DNA of 64,000 nucleotides, taken from assembly GCF_036289405.1 (NCBI RefSeq), contig NZ_JAYFFI010000003.1:135516-199515 (forward strand), read 5' to 3'. This document shows, one piece after another, positions 7,618 to 17,203 of this stretch. The notes under the pieces are model-generated. The model was given only the letters and a program-made list of their open reading frames with translations. It ran no database searches and was not told where the DNA came from. The number at the start of each line of letters is the position of its first letter. The stretch's first letter is position 1. Source of the stretch: Pseudoramibacter faecis (lineage in GTDB: Bacteria > Bacillota > Clostridia > Eubacteriales > Eubacteriaceae). The position numbers were made by a program, and so were the translations under genes.

Positions 7618-9399
7618 TTAAACGATATCGTCGTCGACGCTGATGCCTAAATCGATGAGCTGGTCAAGACTGGCCTGTGCCGGTGCTTCCGTCATTAGAT
7701 CCGAATGGTTCTGCGTTTTCGGGAAAGCGATAACGTCGCGGATATTATCCAAATCAAGTAGCATCATGATCAGCCGGTCAAAGCCGAAAGCCAGCCCGCC
7801 GTGCGGCGGCGTCCCGTATTTCAGCGCTTCCATCAGGAAACCAAACTGCGTCTGAACGGTTTCCTCGCTCAAATTGAGTGCCTTAAACATCTTGTCCTGA
7901 ATATCACCGTTATGGATACGGATAGAGCCGCCTCCCAGTTCAACACCATTGACAACCATATCGTAGGCATCGGAGCGCACTTTTTCCGGCGCTGTATCAA
8001 GCAGCGGGATATCTTCATCCAGCGGCGCCGTGAAAGGATGATGCACCGCCACATAGCGGCCTTGTTCGGCATCGTATTCAAGCAGTGGGAAATCGATCAC
8101 CCAGAGAAATTTAAACTGATCCGACAGGTCGAATTCAAGGCGCTTAACCAGTTCCAAACGCAACTGACCCAATGCGGTACATACGATCTGATCGGTATCG
8201 GCCACCATAAAAATATAGTCACCGTTTTCGGCGCCCATTTCTTTATAAATCGCTTCTTTTTCTTCCTCAGAAATAAATTTGAGAATCGGTGATTTTTGGC
8301 CTTCGTCTTTCACGTCAATCCAGGCCAGCCCTTTGGCTTTGTAAATTTTGGCAAATTTTTCCAAATTCTTGAGGGTCTTCTTGGAAAGCTTGCCCTGAGC
8401 ATCCTTGGCGATGATGGCCCGAACCGAGCCGCCGCGCTGAATCGCCCCGGAAAATACCTTAAAGTCCGAATCTTTTAAAATATCCGACAGATTGTGCAGT
8501 TCCATGCCAAAGCGCATATCCGGCTTATCGGAGCCAAAGCGGTCCATGGCTTCCTGCCAGGTCATGCGCGGGAAAGGCCGTTCTAATTCGACGCCGCGGA
8601 TTTCTTTAAAGACCTGCGCGATCATCCCTTCCATAATCGGCATGATGTCGTCCTTGGTCACAAAGGACATTTCCATATCGATCTGGGTGAATTCCGGCTG
8701 ACGATCCTGCCGCAGATCTTCGTCACGAAAGCATTTCGCGATCTGATAATAACGGTCCATACCGGAAATCATCAAAATCTGCTTGAAAAGCTGCGGACTT
8801 TGGGGCAAACCAAAGAAATTCCCTTTCTGTACGCGAGACGGCACCAAGAAATCCCTGGCCCCTTCCGGTGTGGTTTTCCCCAGAATTGGCGTTTCGATTT
8901 CACAGAACCCCTCGTGATTCAAATAATTCCGCACGATGCTGGCCGCCCGGGCGCGCGTCATCAGAATTTTCTGATTCTTGGGCTTGCGCAAATCCAGATA
9001 ACGGTATTTCAGGCGCACATTTTCTCCCGATTTATCGTCATCCTCGACATAAATCGGCGGCGTGGCCGAGGTATCCAAAATGGTCAGCCTTGAAACAAGC
9101 ACCTCCATCTGCCCCGTGGCCATCTTCGGGTTGACATTTTCGGCATCGCGCTTGCGCACCGTGCCTTCGATATTTAAAACATATTCGCTGCGGACTTTTT
9201 CAGCAGTGGTAAAATCCGCGCCGGCGTCTTCCTCATTGATCACCAGCTGAACGATGCCCGAGCGATCGCGCAGATCGACAAAAATCACCCCGCCAAGGTC
9301 GCGGCGGCTGTCTGCCCAGCCCGCGAGTTTGACGACTTGTCCGTCTTTATCCGCATTAATATCTCCGCACGTGGCGGATCTAAAATGGGTTTCCATCAT
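7618..9399 (-). CDS. aspS: Aspartyl-tRNA synthetase
   Basis: This 593-residue class II synthetase charges tRNA-Asp, and in organisms without AsnRS also tRNA-Asn. An N-terminal OB-fold anticodon domain (about 1-110) is followed by the catalytic core with motif 2 (FRDEDLRQDRQPEFTQ) and motif 3 (GLAFGFDRLIMML). The bacterial GAD insertion lies at about 300-410. The start chosen is the ATG at 9399 because AGGAGG lies 10 bp upstream. A reading frame open to 9447 has no better site. A second ATG follows directly. Whether the enzyme is discriminating cannot be decided here. The gene ends at its own terminator. Confidence 0.95.
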   Translation of the reverse strand: MMETHFRSATCGDINADKDGQVVKLAGWADSRRDLGGVIFVDLRDRSGIVQLVINEEDAGADFTTAEKVRSEYVLNIEGTVRKRDAENVNPKMATGQMEVLVSRLTILDTSATPPIYVEDDDKSGENVRLKYRYLDLRKPKNQKILMTRARAASIVRNYLNHEGFCEIETPILGKTTPEGARDFLVPSRVQKGNFFGLPQSPQLFKQILMISGMDRYYQIAKCFRDEDLRQDRQPEFTQIDMEMSFVTKDDIMPIMEGMIAQVFKEIRGVELERPFPRMTWQEAMDRFGSDKPDMRFGMELHNLSDILKDSDFKVFSGAIQRGGSVRAIIAKDAQGKLSKKTLKNLEKFAKIYKAKGLAWIDVKDEGQKSPILKFISEEEKEAIYKEMGAENGDYIFMVADTDQIVCTALGQLRLELVKRLEFDLSDQFKFLWVIDFPLLEYDAEQGRYVAVHHPFTAPLDEDIPLLDTAPEKVRSDAYDMVVNGVELGGGSIRIHNGDIQDKMFKALNLSEETVQTQFGFLMEALKYGTPPHGGLAFGFDRLIMMLLDLDNIRDVIAFPKTQNHSDLMTEAPAQASLDQLIDLGISVDDDIV

Positions 9400-9525
9400 A
9401 TCCAAATTTCCTCCTGCTTCTATTAAAAGCTGCCCAAAGGCGGCCAATTCTCACATTTTTTTATTATATGCTTTAAGCCTTATGGCGTCAAGGTTTAACC
9501 ACCTGATTCCGCCATAAGTTCCCGC

Positions 9526-11034
9526 TCATTGCTGATCGATCAGATTCTGATAATTGGTGAGTTTCTGATCGATCACCTGCTGCCCCCGCTGATTATAGGT
9601 GCGGATATCCTTAACCGTGAAAACTTTATTAAAGCGATCCGTCTGCGCATGATAAACCTTTCCGGAAGATCCGGCGCCAATCCCGATAATCGTCTGCTTT
9701 TCCGCCATCATTAGCGTGTTGTAAATCCCCGGATGTCCCGTCAGGCAATAGCCGATGTTTTCACCATTGCCCTGCGCGTATTTTTGCCGGTACATATAAT
9801 AGGGCTCATAACCCGCCGCGGCAAGCTTCTGATGAATCTGATCGTAAAATGCTGCATCATAAAGCTGCGTATAGTGATGACCGCCGGCCGCCTTCATGCG
9901 CGAGCCCTTTTTAATGGCCAGACTGTGCACCGTCAAATTTTCCGGGCGCAGCGCCACGACCCGATCCAGGGAGGTCAGAAACTGCGCCGGCGTTTCCTGA
10001 TTCAACCCTGCAATCAAATCCATATTGACGCAGTCAAAGCCGACGTCGCGAATCTGACGATACACCCGCTCGATATCCGCCGCGGTGTGAAAGCGCCCGA
10101 TGGCGGCCAGAGTCTCGTCATTCATGCTCTGAGGATTCAGACAAAGGCGATTGACCCCGAAGGCTTTAAGCACCGCCAGCTTTTCCGGCGTCGTAGTTTC
10201 CGGGCGCCCCGCTTCAAAGGTAAATTCCCGCAGCTTTGGATGAATCATACGGCTTTCTTTCAGCGCCGCAAGCAATTGCCCAATTTGGTCGGCCGACAAC
10301 ACCGACGGCGTTCCGCCACCGATATAAAGCGTGTCGACGCGCAGTTGCTGATCGATCATCCACGCCCCCATCTGCCGGATCTCCGAGATGAGCCCCTGCA
10401 GATAATCCGCGCAGAGCATGCCTTTTTTATCCGCAATGGTAGAAACAAACGAACAATAGCTGCACTTGGCCGGACAGATGGGAATCCCCACGTAAACAGA
10501 CACGAGATGATCGTTCAGCGGATAGACGATGGGCATTTCACGATGGGCAATCTCTGCTGCCAGCGCGGCTTTTTCTACACTGACATCATAAACCCGCATC
10601 ATCTTATCCCCGGCCTGTTCTCTATTGAGCCCCTCACCCGCCATATAATGGTGGGCAATTTTAACCGGCTTAATACCGGTGAGGCTTCCCCATGCCAGCG
10701 TTTTATTAAAAAGGTCTTTCAGAAAATGATAGAAGAGCGTCTTGAACCGCTCTGAGTCCGGCGTCTCGTCGGCCTTCGCTTCAAAGGTGCGTTCGCAAGA
10801 GGGCCGGTCAAAAATTGCCGCCGCGATGGTCAGGCCTTCCGGTGCATTGACCACTCGGATGATGGCGTCTGCTTCGCCATCGAATTGAATATCACCATCC
10901 GGCAGGTAGGCCATCAGCAATTCCCGGGCCGCCGTACGCCACGGCGCGTGGTCCGGCATGACCAGACAGACTGTCTTCACGCGGGACAATCCCTCAAACG
11001 CCGTTTCTTTTGTTTGCGTTGTCATTTTATTCAT
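9526..11034 (-). CDS. hemZ: Coproporphyrinogen III oxidase-like radical SAM protein (HemZ family)
   Basis: This is a radical SAM enzyme of about 500 residues related to HemN and closest in layout to Bacillus HemZ. A roughly 170-residue N-terminal region comes before the cluster motif CPAKCSYCSF, then YIGGGTPSVLS, and LAIKKGSRM in the HemN-like region. The family makes protoporphyrinogen anaerobically or acts as a heme chaperone; no other heme gene is in the window, so the role is open. The start is uncertain: the ATG at 11034 is used, ATG at 11046 is equally possible, and the frame stays open to 11163, past a hairpin that probably ends the upstream gene. Confidence 0.8.
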   Translation of the reverse strand: MNKMTTQTKETAFEGLSRVKTVCLVMPDHAPWRTAARELLMAYLPDGDIQFDGEADAIIRVVNAPEGLTIAAAIFDRPSCERTFEAKADETPDSERFKTLFYHFLKDLFNKTLAWGSLTGIKPVKIAHHYMAGEGLNREQAGDKMMRVYDVSVEKAALAAEIAHREMPIVYPLNDHLVSVYVGIPICPAKCSYCSFVSTIADKKGMLCADYLQGLISEIRQMGAWMIDQQLRVDTLYIGGGTPSVLSADQIGQLLAALKESRMIHPKLREFTFEAGRPETTTPEKLAVLKAFGVNRLCLNPQSMNDETLAAIGRFHTAADIERVYRQIRDVGFDCVNMDLIAGLNQETPAQFLTSLDRVVALRPENLTVHSLAIKKGSRMKAAGGHHYTQLYDAAFYDQIHQKLAAAGYEPYYMYRQKYAQGNGENIGYCLTGHPGIYNTLMMAEKQTIIGIGAGSSGKVYHAQTDRFNKVFTVKDIRTYNQRGQQVIDQKLTNYQNLIDQQ

Positions 11035-11132
11035 ATGGAATCCCATTTTTATACACCCGTTCATACCCAGACTTTTGCGCCCGCTTGAATCTTCCCGTTT
11101 CTTTTCCCGTTTCATTTCTTGGCAATAACAAA

Positions 11133-11149
11133 GGCGGCCCGAGGCCGCC
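11133..11149 (-). terminator. GC-rich hairpin, probable terminator after the MBL gene
   Basis: GGCGGCC and GGCCGCC arms with a 3-nt loop are followed on the minus strand by TTTGTT. The T-run is short, so it may only attenuate read-through into the hemZ-like gene. Confidence 0.55.
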
Positions 11150-11169
11150 AAATGCGCATTCAAATGCTT

Positions 11170-11790
11170 TTACTGAATAAATGGATTGTGCGTTCGTTCA
11201 AAACCGATGGTGGTATTTTCGCCATGGCCCGGCAACACCGTTAATGCATCGTCCAGGGTCATGAGTTTTTTGACCGACGCAATCAGCTGGGGATAGGAGC
11301 CGCCGGGAAAATCCGTCCGCCCGATCGACGCGTAAAACAAACTGTCGCCGGTGAAAATCACGCCATCACTCAAAAAGCAAACGCCCCCCGGTGTGTGTCC
11401 CGGCGTATGAATCACCTTGAACGTCAGATGGTCGCCGATCACAATATCGTCACCGTCGCGCAGCAAACTTTCCGCCGGGTCAAAATGCGCCGTCATGCCC
11501 ATCAGCGCCGCAATATTTTTCCCAGGCGAATTCAGGCAATCCGCGTCGTCCGCGTGAATATAAACCGGAGCGCCGGTCAAGGCCCGCGCCTCATTCAATC
11601 CGCCGATATGATCAAAATGGCCGTGGGTCAGCAGAATCGCTTTGATGCTGATATCTTGATCCGCGATGAACTGCGCAATCTCCGGACGCCATCCGCCCGG
11701 ATCGACAATCACGCCCTGACCATCCTCTTGCGACCAGGCGATATAACAATTGGCCATAAGCGGCCCCACCATGTATTTCTGAATTTCCAA
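11170..11790 (-). CDS. MBL-fold metallo-hydrolase, glyoxalase II-like
   Basis: This 206-residue hydrolase has the metal-binding THGHFDHIGG motif, a later HTPGHTPGG histidine, the bridging Asp in FTGDSLF and the final histidine in LPGHGENT. These are all ligands of a binuclear metallo-beta-lactamase site. Short bacterial versions are usually annotated as hydroxyacylglutathione hydrolase-like, and the true thioester substrate is unknown. The TTG at 11790 is preferred because AAGGAGG sits 5 bp before it. An in-frame ATG at 11805 would place that ribosome site inside the gene. It follows dtd by 24 bp and forms part of the rel-dtd-MBL run. Confidence 0.8.
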   Translation of the reverse strand: MEIQKYMVGPLMANCYIAWSQEDGQGVIVDPGGWRPEIAQFIADQDISIKAILLTHGHFDHIGGLNEARALTGAPVYIHADDADCLNSPGKNIAALMGMTAHFDPAESLLRDGDDIVIGDHLTFKVIHTPGHTPGGVCFLSDGVIFTGDSLFYASIGRTDFPGGSYPQLIASVKKLMTLDDALTVLPGHGENTTIGFERTHNPFIQ

Positions 11791-11814
11791 GCGTTCCTCC
11801 TTCATCCGGGTTTC

Positions 11815-12267
11815 CTAAAATGTTTTCTGGCTGTCTAAAAGCAAGGTGACCGGTCCGTCATTCTGGATGAGCACCTGCATCTCGGCCTGAAACTCGCCAA
11901 ACGCGACTTTGCGCACTCCCGCTTTCTGCACCAGCGCTGCAAATCGTTCATACTTTTTTTTAGCTGCAGCCACCGGTCCGCTGCGCATAAAACTGGGACG
12001 CCGTCCTTTTCGGCAATCGCCGCATAAAGTGAATTGGGACACCACCAAAAGCTCGCCGTCCACATCCAAAAGCGATCGGTTCATCTTTCCCGCTTCGTCT
12101 TCGAAAATCCGCAGATGAACGGTCTTATCGATGATATAGCGCATGTCCGCCTCGGTATCGTTTGCCTCAATGCCCAGCAGTAAATTGATCCCCGGCCCGA
12201 TGGCGCCAATTATTTGCCCGTCGACCGAAACGGAAGAACTGTTCACCCGTTGAATCACCGCGCGCAT
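11815..12267 (-). CDS. dtd: D-aminoacyl-tRNA deacylase
   Basis: This 150-residue enzyme hydrolyses D-aminoacyl-tRNAs, and glycyl-tRNA-Ala, to proofread translation. The diagnostic SQFTL motif is near residue 78, with NDGPVT at 136-141 (the GlyXxxPro-type cross-subunit site). The opening MRAVIQRVNSSSV is typical. Its length is normal. The start codon lies 2 bp after the rel stop, so the gene is translated from the same message. This rel-dtd arrangement is common in Firmicutes. Confidence 0.95.
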   Translation of the reverse strand: MRAVIQRVNSSSVSVDGQIIGAIGPGINLLLGIEANDTEADMRYIIDKTVHLRIFEDEAGKMNRSLLDVDGELLVVSQFTLCGDCRKGRRPSFMRSGPVAAAKKKYERFAALVQKAGVRKVAFGEFQAEMQVLIQNDGPVTLLLDSQKTF

Positions 12268-12269
12268 CG

Positions 12270-14441
12270 CTACACCCGCTTCACGGAAAGCACTTTGGAC
12301 AGTTTTCCGATGTTCTTCATCAGCAGATTCAATTCACGCCGCGATTTCACTTCGAAAACAGCCTCGAAATAATTAAACTTTCCTTTCTCATTGCGCGCAG
12401 TCAGCGCATTGAGGGGAATGTTCATCTCAATAAAAACTTTGTTGATTTCAATCAGCGCATGCGGATCTTCATCTGCCTTGATGTTGATTTCGGCTGTAAA
12501 ATTGCCGGCCACGCCGAATTTATTCCATTCGACCTCGACGATTTTATCGGTATCCACAATGTTGAGCACGTTTTTGCAATCTGTCCGGTGAACAGAGATA
12601 CCGCGGTTCTGGGTAATGTAACCGATGATTTTATCCCCAGGAACCGGGCTGCAGCATTTGGCAAAATGCACCTCGATATCGCGCAGGCCGGCCACAATGA
12701 TGTTGGAATTCTTCTTGGTATCGTCTGATTTTTTCTTGACGACCGCTTCCTCCGGATCCGCCTTGAAGATTTCCGGAAATATCAGGCTCATCTTGGTGAA
12801 AACTGTTCCGAGTTTAATACCATTATAGCCGATGGCCGCATAAAGATCGTCCACCGTTTTGTAATTGAGCTTTTCGCTGAGCACCTCCAGCTCGTGCTGA
12901 TGGCCCAGCTTAGAATGCTGCAGCCCCCGCCGCTTGAGTTCGTTCTCCAGCGCAAGCCGCCCCTTTGTAATATTTTCTTCTTTTTCTTCCCGTTTGAAAT
13001 ATTGACGGATTTTATTGCGCGCGTGAGCGCTTTTCACAAAACTCAGCCAGTCGCGACTGGGACCGTTGCTGTGTTTAGAGGTCATCACTTCGACGATGTC
13101 CCCATTGTTAAGGGTGTAGTTCAACGGAACGATTTTCCCGTTAACCCGCGCCCCGACACAGGTATCGCCGATGTCCGAGTGAATGCGATAGGCAAAATCC
13201 AGCGGACAGGAGCCCATTGGCAGTTCAAACACCTGCCCCTTGGGTGAAAATACATAAACTTCTTCGTTTAACAGATCAACTTTAATCGTCTCGAGCAAAT
13301 CGCCGGCGTTGTCCAGCTCCTGCTGCCATTCCATGATCTGGCGAATCCAGGCGATGCGTTTTTCATAATGCGCGTTTTTTTCGCCGGATTTGCCTTCTTT
13401 ATATTTCCAATGCGCGGCGATCCCATATTCTGCCACACGATGCATCTCTTTCGTCCGGATCTGCACTTCAAAGGGATCCCCATTGGGCCCGATCACCGTC
13501 GTATGAATCGACTGATACATATTGGGCTTAGGCATCGCGATATAATCTTTGAAACGCCCGGGGATCGGCTTCCATTCCGTGTGGACCAGCCCCAACACGC
13601 CATAACAATCCTTAATAGAATCCACAATCACCCGCACGGCGATCAAATCGTAAATTTCGTCAAACTGGCGATGCTGAGCCTTCATCTTGCGGTAAATCGA
13701 ATAAAAATGCTTCGAGCGGCCGTAAATTTTGCAGGAAATGCCTGTCTCATCAATTTTCGCCTTGAGGATGACGATTACCTGATCGACATATTCTTCCCGG
13801 ACTTGTTTACGCGCTTTGACCTTTTTAACCAGATCGTAATAGCCCTCCGGATCGAGATATTTTAACGATAAATCCTCGAGCTCGCCTTTAATGGCTTGAA
13901 TCCCCAGACGGTTGGCAATCGGAGCATAAATATCCAAGGTCTCCCGCGCTTTTTCCTGCTGTTTCGCCGGATTCATGTATTCGAGGGTGCGCATGTTGTG
14001 CAGCCGGTCCACCAGCTTAATGAGGATGACGCGAATGTCCTTCGACATCGCCATGACCATTTTGCGCAGATACTCGGCCTGACTTTCTTCCTTCGACTGA
14101 TATTCAATTTTCCCGATTTTGGTGACACCCTCCACCAAATCGGCAATGCGCGCGTTAAAAATGGTTGCAATTTGCTTATGGGTATAATCGGTATCCTCAA
14201 TCACATCGTGCATCAGAGCCGCACAAATGGTTTCCGTGTCCATCTTGTATTCCGCCAAGATATAAGCCACCGCCACCGGATGAATGATGTATTCTTCTCC
14301 AGATTTTCTTTTCTGGCCTTCGTGCGCTTCATCTGCCAACTCAAAGGCACGCATGATCATGGACGTGTCCGCGTCTGGTTCGTTTTTTTTAACCAAGGCA
14401 ATCACATCGCCTATTTTGCGCTTAACCGCTTCTGTTGCCAT
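12270..14441 (-). CDS. relA: Bifunctional (p)ppGpp synthetase/hydrolase (Rel)
   Basis: This 723-residue stringent-response enzyme has an HD hydrolase domain (about 25-180, with HDVIED and KLVDRLHNMRT), a synthetase domain (about 230-345, with DLIAVRVIVD and YQSIHTTVIGP), a TGS domain (about 385-445, VFSPKGQVFELP), a zinc-finger/helical region with HFAKCCSPVPGD, and a C-terminal ACT domain (about 650-723). Both catalytic halves keep their key residues, so it should make and degrade the alarmone. The ATG is preceded by AAGGAGG. It follows apt and precedes dtd in the same direction. Confidence 0.95.
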   Translation of the reverse strand: MATEAVKRKIGDVIALVKKNEPDADTSMIMRAFELADEAHEGQKRKSGEEYIIHPVAVAYILAEYKMDTETICAALMHDVIEDTDYTHKQIATIFNARIADLVEGVTKIGKIEYQSKEESQAEYLRKMVMAMSKDIRVILIKLVDRLHNMRTLEYMNPAKQQEKARETLDIYAPIANRLGIQAIKGELEDLSLKYLDPEGYYDLVKKVKARKQVREEYVDQVIVILKAKIDETGISCKIYGRSKHFYSIYRKMKAQHRQFDEIYDLIAVRVIVDSIKDCYGVLGLVHTEWKPIPGRFKDYIAMPKPNMYQSIHTTVIGPNGDPFEVQIRTKEMHRVAEYGIAAHWKYKEGKSGEKNAHYEKRIAWIRQIMEWQQELDNAGDLLETIKVDLLNEEVYVFSPKGQVFELPMGSCPLDFAYRIHSDIGDTCVGARVNGKIVPLNYTLNNGDIVEVMTSKHSNGPSRDWLSFVKSAHARNKIRQYFKREEKEENITKGRLALENELKRRGLQHSKLGHQHELEVLSEKLNYKTVDDLYAAIGYNGIKLGTVFTKMSLIFPEIFKADPEEAVVKKKSDDTKKNSNIIVAGLRDIEVHFAKCCSPVPGDKIIGYITQNRGISVHRTDCKNVLNIVDTDKIVEVEWNKFGVAGNFTAEINIKADEDPHALIEINKVFIEMNIPLNALTARNEKGKFNYFEAVFEVKSRRELNLLMKNIGKLSKVLSVKRV

Positions 14442-14511
14442 ACGTGCCTCCTTCTCACGGTAAATTCAGATCGCTCTTTCAATCAGTCTCTATCACAAAT
14501 CAGGACCAGCG

Positions 14512-15030
14512 TTAAATATCGTATTTAACCAATGATTCGATATAATAATCTTTCAGTGTTTCCCGGCCCTTCAAATCGGTCAGTTCGATCAAAAAGAGTG
14601 CGCCGCAGACTTCGCCGCCCAAGAGTTCAACCAAATCAATGGCGGCTTTCATGGTGCCTCCGGTCGCGAGCAGGTCATCAATGATCAAAACGCGGTCTCC
14701 GGTTTTAATGGCGTCCTTTTGAATTTCGACGGTGTTGCTGCCGTATTCCAAAGTGTAGGACTTCGCCATCACTTCGCCCGGCAGTTTGCCCGGTTTGCGG
14801 ATCGGCACCAAACCGACATCGAGCTTATAGGCCAGTGCCGAGCCGAAAATATAACCCCGAGCCTCCGGAATGCAAACGATATTGACGTCCAGTGCCTTGG
14901 CAATATCATAGAATTTATCGGTAACGTAGCGGAAGGCGTCGCCGTCGGCAATCAGACTGTTGATATCTTTAAAACTGATGCCTGCCTTTGGAAAATCCTG
15001 ATAGACCGCAATTTTACTCTTTAAATCCAT
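14512..15030 (-). CDS. apt: Adenine phosphoribosyltransferase
   Basis: This 172-residue cytoplasmic purine salvage enzyme converts adenine and PRPP to AMP. The PRPP-binding loop VLIIDDLLATGGTM is near residues 115-128, the ARGYIFGSALA segment near 60-70, and the opening DLKSKIAVYQDFPKAGI is typical. The ATG at 15030 is chosen since GAGGT lies 5 bp upstream. A start four codons earlier has no such site. It begins 8 bp after recJ ends. The recJ-apt-rel order is widespread in Firmicutes. Confidence 0.95.
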   Translation of the reverse strand: MDLKSKIAVYQDFPKAGISFKDINSLIADGDAFRYVTDKFYDIAKALDVNIVCIPEARGYIFGSALAYKLDVGLVPIRKPGKLPGEVMAKSYTLEYGSNTVEIQKDAIKTGDRVLIIDDLLATGGTMKAAIDLVELLGGEVCGALFLIELTDLKGRETLKDYYIESLVKYDI

Positions 15031-15038
15031 TTTTAACC

Positions 15039-17111
15039 TCAATCTTTATTTAAATATTTTTTTAATTTTATCACTAACGGCGCCTTTTTAATATCCTTTT
15101 TTTGTTCTGTTTTGCAAATCTTTGAGAAGATAACGCCTTTTTTGAGCCTGTACCGAATGATTCCGATTTCACGGAAAGCTTCTAATGCCAGCAAAAGCTG
15201 AAAGCTGTTGATCTCCGACACCTCATCCATCAAAACGTCAAAGGCGATCGGCTGACCGTCCTGATGTTTCAATAAGTTGTAAACCGCGACCAATACCTCG
15301 CGGCCTGGCAAGAGAGCTTCCGCTTCCATCTGCCGGATCGGCAATGCGGCAGCCGCCGCTTCCGAACCCTTTGTCAATGTATGAAGCCAGTGCCAACACT
15401 GCCGGTTGTCATAAAGCGGATCGGGTTTTAAATCCCGCACCACAAGTTCTATATTGTCTTGCCCGCGAAAATGGTTGATCTTGGGCGCAGCCAGAAAACG
15501 CAAGGTTCCCCGCGCCGCGGCCGCTGCCTGATCTCCCGCGCCAAAGGCGACGCAACGCGTATTGCCCAAACGAAAGCTTAAATGCGCACCGTCCTTGCCC
15601 ATGGCGCGCACATCCAAAGGCGCCGTCGCCGCAAATTGAAATACCGGCCCCGGATTGGCCACGCCATAGGGCTCGCACATCGCCAGGCCGTCCATCAGCG
15701 CCCAATCGAGATCGCGGCTGGTCAGATCGCCATCATAATAAATCGTCTTTTTTAAATGCGCAGCCGCCCCGTTGTCGGCCGCCCAGACTGCCAGGCGCTC
15801 CGCCAATTCGGCAATATTTTCTTCCCGGATTGAAAAACCGGCCGCCATGGCATGACCGCCGTAAGTTTCAAACAGCGATGCACAGCTCGAAAAGGCATCA
15901 AAAATGTTGATTCCCTCCACCGAGCGGCAGCTCCCCCGCGCCGTCCCGTCGTCGTCGATGCCCACCACAATCACCGGATGATACCAGGTTTCCTGCAGAC
16001 GGCTGGCCACAATACCGATCACGCCGGAATGCCAGCCCTCGCCGGCTGTCAAAATGAACACATTCTGATCCAGCTTTTTGCTCTGCACCGCTGCATAAGC
16101 CTGATCGTAAATATTTTTTTCGATGGCCTGACGCTTCTCGTTTTCGTCTTTTAAAAAGGAAGCCGCCGCCGTGATCGCCACCGCATCCGTGCCGGTATAT
16201 AAATCCACCACGCGGTCTGCCGCGCCGAGACGCCCCGCCGCGTTGATCTTTGGCGCGAGCACATAACCCACATTGCCTGTCGTAACCGTTTCGACATCGC
16301 TGACAATTTTAAGAGCTTTAATCCCCGGATTCTGGCAGCCCTCATTCATCGAGGCCAATCCCAGACGAACGATCAGCCGGTTCTCGTCCTGCAAAGGCAC
16401 AATATCCGCCACCGTGGCCATCGCCGCACATTCGATGTATTCCCGAAGGTCGTCCTCTGTGCCCGCTGCCATCTGCAGTGCCTGAATGAGTTTAAAGGCA
16501 ATTCCCGCACCGCAAAGCTCCGAAAAGGGATAAGCCGAATCCGGCCGCTTGGCGTCGATCACAGCCAGGGCTTCGGGCAAATCGCCCTGGCATTCATGGT
16601 GGTCTGTCACAATCACGTCCATGCCCAATGCATTCGCCAACAGAATTTCATCCTTCGCTGCGATGCCGTTGTCCACCGTCACGATCAGCTTGACGCCGTC
16701 AGTTGCCAGCATCTGCACGGCCGGCGCATTCATCCCATAGCCTTCCGTCAGACGGTTGGGAATTTTAAAGCACACGTCCAGCCCCATCTCACCCAAATAT
16801 TTGAGCAGCATGGAGACGGCGGTGGTGCCGTCCACATCGTAGTCTCCGTAGATGCACACTTTTTGTTTTAAAGCCTTGGCCTGCTGCAGGCGCGCCACCG
16901 CCGGGCGCATGTCCGGCAGCATCCACGGATCGTGAAAATCTTCCGGATTCGGCTCCAGATAAGCCATGGCGGCTTCCGCGTCTTCACAACCCCGGAAAAA
17001 GGCCATGCGCGCCACTGCCTTTGGCACATTGCAGATTTCTGCAATTTCCTCGATTTGCGCCTCACTTTCCGAGGACTGCGGGTGTCTTAATCTCCAAATG
17101 GTTTTCATCAT
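15039..17111 (-). CDS. recJ: Single-stranded-DNA-specific exonuclease RecJ
   Basis: This 690-residue 5'-3' ssDNA exonuclease acts in recombination and repair. The DHH phosphoesterase part shows YGDYDVDGTTA (about 88-98), DNGIAAKDE and VTDHHECQGD (about 160), and the DHHA1 part GGHAMAAGFSI (about 430). An OB-like region follows, then a C-terminal extension of about 120 residues with a basic tail. That is longer than in E. coli RecJ and typical of Firmicutes forms. It lies 15 bp before the end of its leader region with a strong hairpin between it and secF, so it probably starts its own transcript with apt. Confidence 0.93.
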   Translation of the reverse strand: MMKTIWRLRHPQSSESEAQIEEIAEICNVPKAVARMAFFRGCEDAEAAMAYLEPNPEDFHDPWMLPDMRPAVARLQQAKALKQKVCIYGDYDVDGTTAVSMLLKYLGEMGLDVCFKIPNRLTEGYGMNAPAVQMLATDGVKLIVTVDNGIAAKDEILLANALGMDVIVTDHHECQGDLPEALAVIDAKRPDSAYPFSELCGAGIAFKLIQALQMAAGTEDDLREYIECAAMATVADIVPLQDENRLIVRLGLASMNEGCQNPGIKALKIVSDVETVTTGNVGYVLAPKINAAGRLGAADRVVDLYTGTDAVAITAAASFLKDENEKRQAIEKNIYDQAYAAVQSKKLDQNVFILTAGEGWHSGVIGIVASRLQETWYHPVIVVGIDDDGTARGSCRSVEGINIFDAFSSCASLFETYGGHAMAAGFSIREENIAELAERLAVWAADNGAAAHLKKTIYYDGDLTSRDLDWALMDGLAMCEPYGVANPGPVFQFAATAPLDVRAMGKDGAHLSFRLGNTRCVAFGAGDQAAAAARGTLRFLAAPKINHFRGQDNIELVVRDLKPDPLYDNRQCWHWLHTLTKGSEAAAAALPIRQMEAEALLPGREVLVAVYNLLKHQDGQPIAFDVLMDEVSEINSFQLLLALEAFREIGIIRYRLKKGVIFSKICKTEQKKDIKKAPLVIKLKKYLNKD

Positions 17112-17154
17112 CTGCCTTGCTCTCTTTTCTCATTTTGAAAATGCACCATTCAAA

Positions 17155-17187
17155 GAAAACCGAACAGAGAAACTCTGCTCGGTTTTC
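17155..17187 (-). terminator. Rho-independent terminator of the secDF unit
   Basis: A 15-bp stem with one mismatch (17155-17169 / 17173-17187) is followed on the minus strand by TTTTC TTTG. It lies 17 bp after the secF stop and separates secDF from recJ. Confidence 0.85.
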
Positions 17188-17203
17188 CTGGCTCCGACCA
17201 TGG

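Noticed and set aside
9733..10755. Long plus-strand open frame of 340 codons opposite the hemZ-like gene
   Set aside because: It is antisense to a well conserved radical SAM gene, has no ribosome site and its translation resembles no protein.
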